This document shows, piece after piece, positions 62,644 to 64,000 of a stretch of 64,000 nt of DNA. How positions within the stretch are numbered: position 1 is the stretch's first letter; each line of letters starts with the position of its first letter. This DNA is from Levilactobacillus huananensis (GTDB taxonomy: Bacteria > Bacillota > Bacilli > Lactobacillales > Lactobacillaceae), in contig NZ_RHOC01000001.1 of NCBI RefSeq assembly GCF_003946145.1, positions 248,001 through 312,000 on the forward strand. The letters are read 5' to 3'. The position numbers and the translations under genes are program-made. Under the pieces are notes generated by a model, which saw nothing but the letters and a program-made list of their open reading frames with translations, was not told where the DNA came from and searched no databases.

Positions 62644-64000
62644 GTGAGTGAAGGACAGAATATTCAAGAGATAACATTAGAAGAAGTGATGGGTGACCGC
62701 TTCGGCCGTTACTCAAAATCCATTATTCAGGAACGGGCTTTGCCGGATATTCGTGATGGCTTAAAACCCGTTCAACGGCGAATTCTTTTCGCAATGAACA
62801 AGGATGGCAACACGTACGATAAGGGCTTCCGCAAATCCGCCAAATCCGTTGGGAATGTCATGGGTAATTTTCACCCCCATGGTGACAGCTCGATCTATGA
62901 AGCGTTGACTCGGATGAGTCAGGACTGGAAGGTCCGCGAACCCTTAATTGAAATGCACGGAAACAATGGGTCTATGGACGGGGACCCCGCCGCAGCCATG
63001 CGGTATACCGAGGCCCGCCTGAGTAAGTTGGCGGGAGAAATGCTCCGAGACATTGACAAGGACACCGTTGAAATGGTGCTCAACTTCGATGATACGGAAT
63101 ACGAACCCACCGTTTTACCAGCTCGAATTCCTAACCTGCTGGTTAACGGTGCAACCGGGATCTCCGCCGGTTATGCCACGGAAATTCCACCGCACAACTT
63201 AGGGGAGGTCGTCGACGCCTTAATTTATCTGCTCAGCCACCCCAATGCTACGCTTCCCGAACTAATGAATTTCGTTCAGGGGCCTGATTTCCCAACAGGG
63301 GGGATCATCCAAGGAAAAGATGGCATTGTCAAAGCCTATGAAACGGGCCGAGGCCGTATTGTCGTGCGCTCCAAGACGGCCATTGAGCCGTTGCGTGGAA
63401 ACAAAAGTCAGATTACAGTCACCGAGATTCCTTATGAGGTTAACAAAGCGCAGTTAGTTAAAAAAATCGACGAGATCCGTTTGAATAAGAAGGTTGAGGG
63501 ACTCGCCGAAGTTCGTGACGAAACCGACCGCGATGGGTTACGAATCGCGATCGAATTGAAGCGCGACGCCGATGCTCAAGGGGTCCTGAACTATCTGTTC
63601 AAAAATACCGAACTGCAAATCACCTATAACTTCAACATGGTTGCCATTAACCATATGCGACCAGAACATGTTGGTTTGAAGACCATTCTAAGCGCCTACT
63701 TGGAACATCAACGCGATGTCATTACACGACGAACCAAATATGAACTGCAAAAAGCTTTGGATCGACAACACATCGTGGTCGGCTTAATCAAAGCCTTATC
63801 GATTCTGGATCAAGTCATTGCAACCATTAGGGCCAGCAAGGATCGTCGTGATGCCCGGAACAACTTGATGGTCAGTTACGACTTTTCTGAGAAACAAGCC
63901 GATGCCATCGTGGCTCTACAACTCTACCGATTGACTAATACCGATGTCACCCAGCTTGAAGCCGAGTCTGAACGGTTGTCAGCGGCTATCGAGCGTGACC
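62644..64000 (+). CDS. parC: DNA topoisomerase IV subunit A (5' part, cut by the window)
   Basis: Breakage-reunion subunit of topoisomerase IV; the first 452 residues are present and the frame runs off the window end. [33 protein letters not shown] (about 16-48) is the winged-helix start, active-site Tyr is Y121 in AMRYTEARL, and the quinolone-determining stretch [10 protein letters not shown] has the susceptible residues S82 and E86. FQGP is replaced by [11 protein letters not shown] near 210, a normal ParC reading. The start is GTG at 62644, 10 bases after AAAGGAG. Co-transcribed with parE. Confidence 0.96.
   Translation, partial: MSEGQNIQEITLEEVMGDRFGRYSKSIIQERALPDIRDGLKPVQRRILFAMNKDGNTYDKGFRKSAKSVGNVMGNFHPHGDSSIYEALTRMSQDWKVREPLIEMHGNNGSMDGDPAAAMRYTEARLSKLAGEMLRDIDKDTVEMVLNFDDTEYEPTVLPARIPNLLVNGATGISAGYATEIPPHNLGEVVDALIYLLSHPNATLPELMNFVQGPDFPTGGIIQGKDGIVKAYETGRGRIVVRSKTAIEPLRGNKSQITVTEIPYEVNKAQLVKKIDEIRLNKKVEGLAEVRDETDRDGLRIAIELKRDADAQGVLNYLFKNTELQITYNFNMVAINHMRPEHVGLKTILSAYLEHQRDVITRRTKYELQKALDRQHIVVGLIKALSILDQVIATIRASKDRRDARNNLMVSYDFSEKQADAIVALQLYRLTNTDVTQLEAESERLSAAIERD

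Overview
The window is a stretch of Firmicutes chromosome, almost certainly from a member of the Lactobacillaceae. It has roughly balanced base composition, strong AGGAGG-type ribosome binding sites, many GTG and TTG starts, and the housekeeping gene order of lactobacilli: glyQS, dnaG-rpoD, clpB, dnaE, pyk, xerD, ribT-scpAB-rluB, ribU, the ypbB-recQ helicase pair, LysM-cmk-rpsA-der-hup, cca, thyA-folA, ypmRS-yozE, rbgA-rnhB-dprA-topA, xerC-hslVU, and parEC. Between dnaE and pyk, where homofermentative lactobacilli carry pfkA (6-phosphofructokinase), there is a transaldolase/F6P-aldolase family gene instead. This points to an obligate heterofermenter such as Levilactobacillus; the species is inference.

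Layout. 1-6 kb: glycyl-tRNA synthetase (glyQ, glyS), an SdpI-like membrane protein, then primase. 6-11 kb: sigma-A, then an Rrf2 regulator with a large MMPL exporter, preceded by a perfect match to the cre consensus. 11-17 kb: trmK, a Nif3-like protein, pepT, and clpB with a CtsR operator. 17-23 kb: dnaE with a LexA-like box, transaldolase, and pyk with a candidate cre. 23-31 kb: CvfB, XerD, RibT, condensin subunits ScpA/ScpB, RluB, an FMN riboswitch with ribU, and the YpbB/RecQ pair. 31-38 kb: LysM protein, cmk, ribosomal S1, GTPase Der, HU, a TPR protein and the CCA-adding enzyme. 38-45.8 kb: an ABC-F ATPase, thyA, folA, a hemolysin III-like protein on the minus strand, DegV, an SGNH hydrolase, YpmS and YozE. 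45.8-48.7 kb: an AT-rich accessory insertion holding one sortase-anchored MucBP surface protein between two long gene-poor flanks, one of which ends in a strong terminator without an upstream ORF. 48.7-53.5 kb: rbgA, rnhB, dprA, topA. 53.7-55.5 kb: a minus-strand two-gene accessory operon, a zinc-finger/LuxR-HTH/DUF2087/GIY-YIG-like fusion followed by a chloramphenicol-acetyltransferase homologue. 55.8-64 kb: xerC, hslV, hslU, an aldose-1-epimerase relative, plsY (minus), parE and the 5' part of parC.

Most of the window is core information processing: translation, replication, chromosome segregation and dimer resolution, and proteolysis. Regulatory sites readable in the DNA link these genes to known circuits: CtsR (clpB), LexA (dnaE, parEC), CcpA (Rrf2-MMPL, pyk) and FMN (ribU). 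The parts most worth a second look are the accessory operon at 53.7-55.5 kb, the surface-protein island with its possible untranslated RNA, and the leader hairpins upstream of dnaG, clpB and topA. No tRNA, rRNA, CRISPR array, prophage or intact insertion sequence was recognised.
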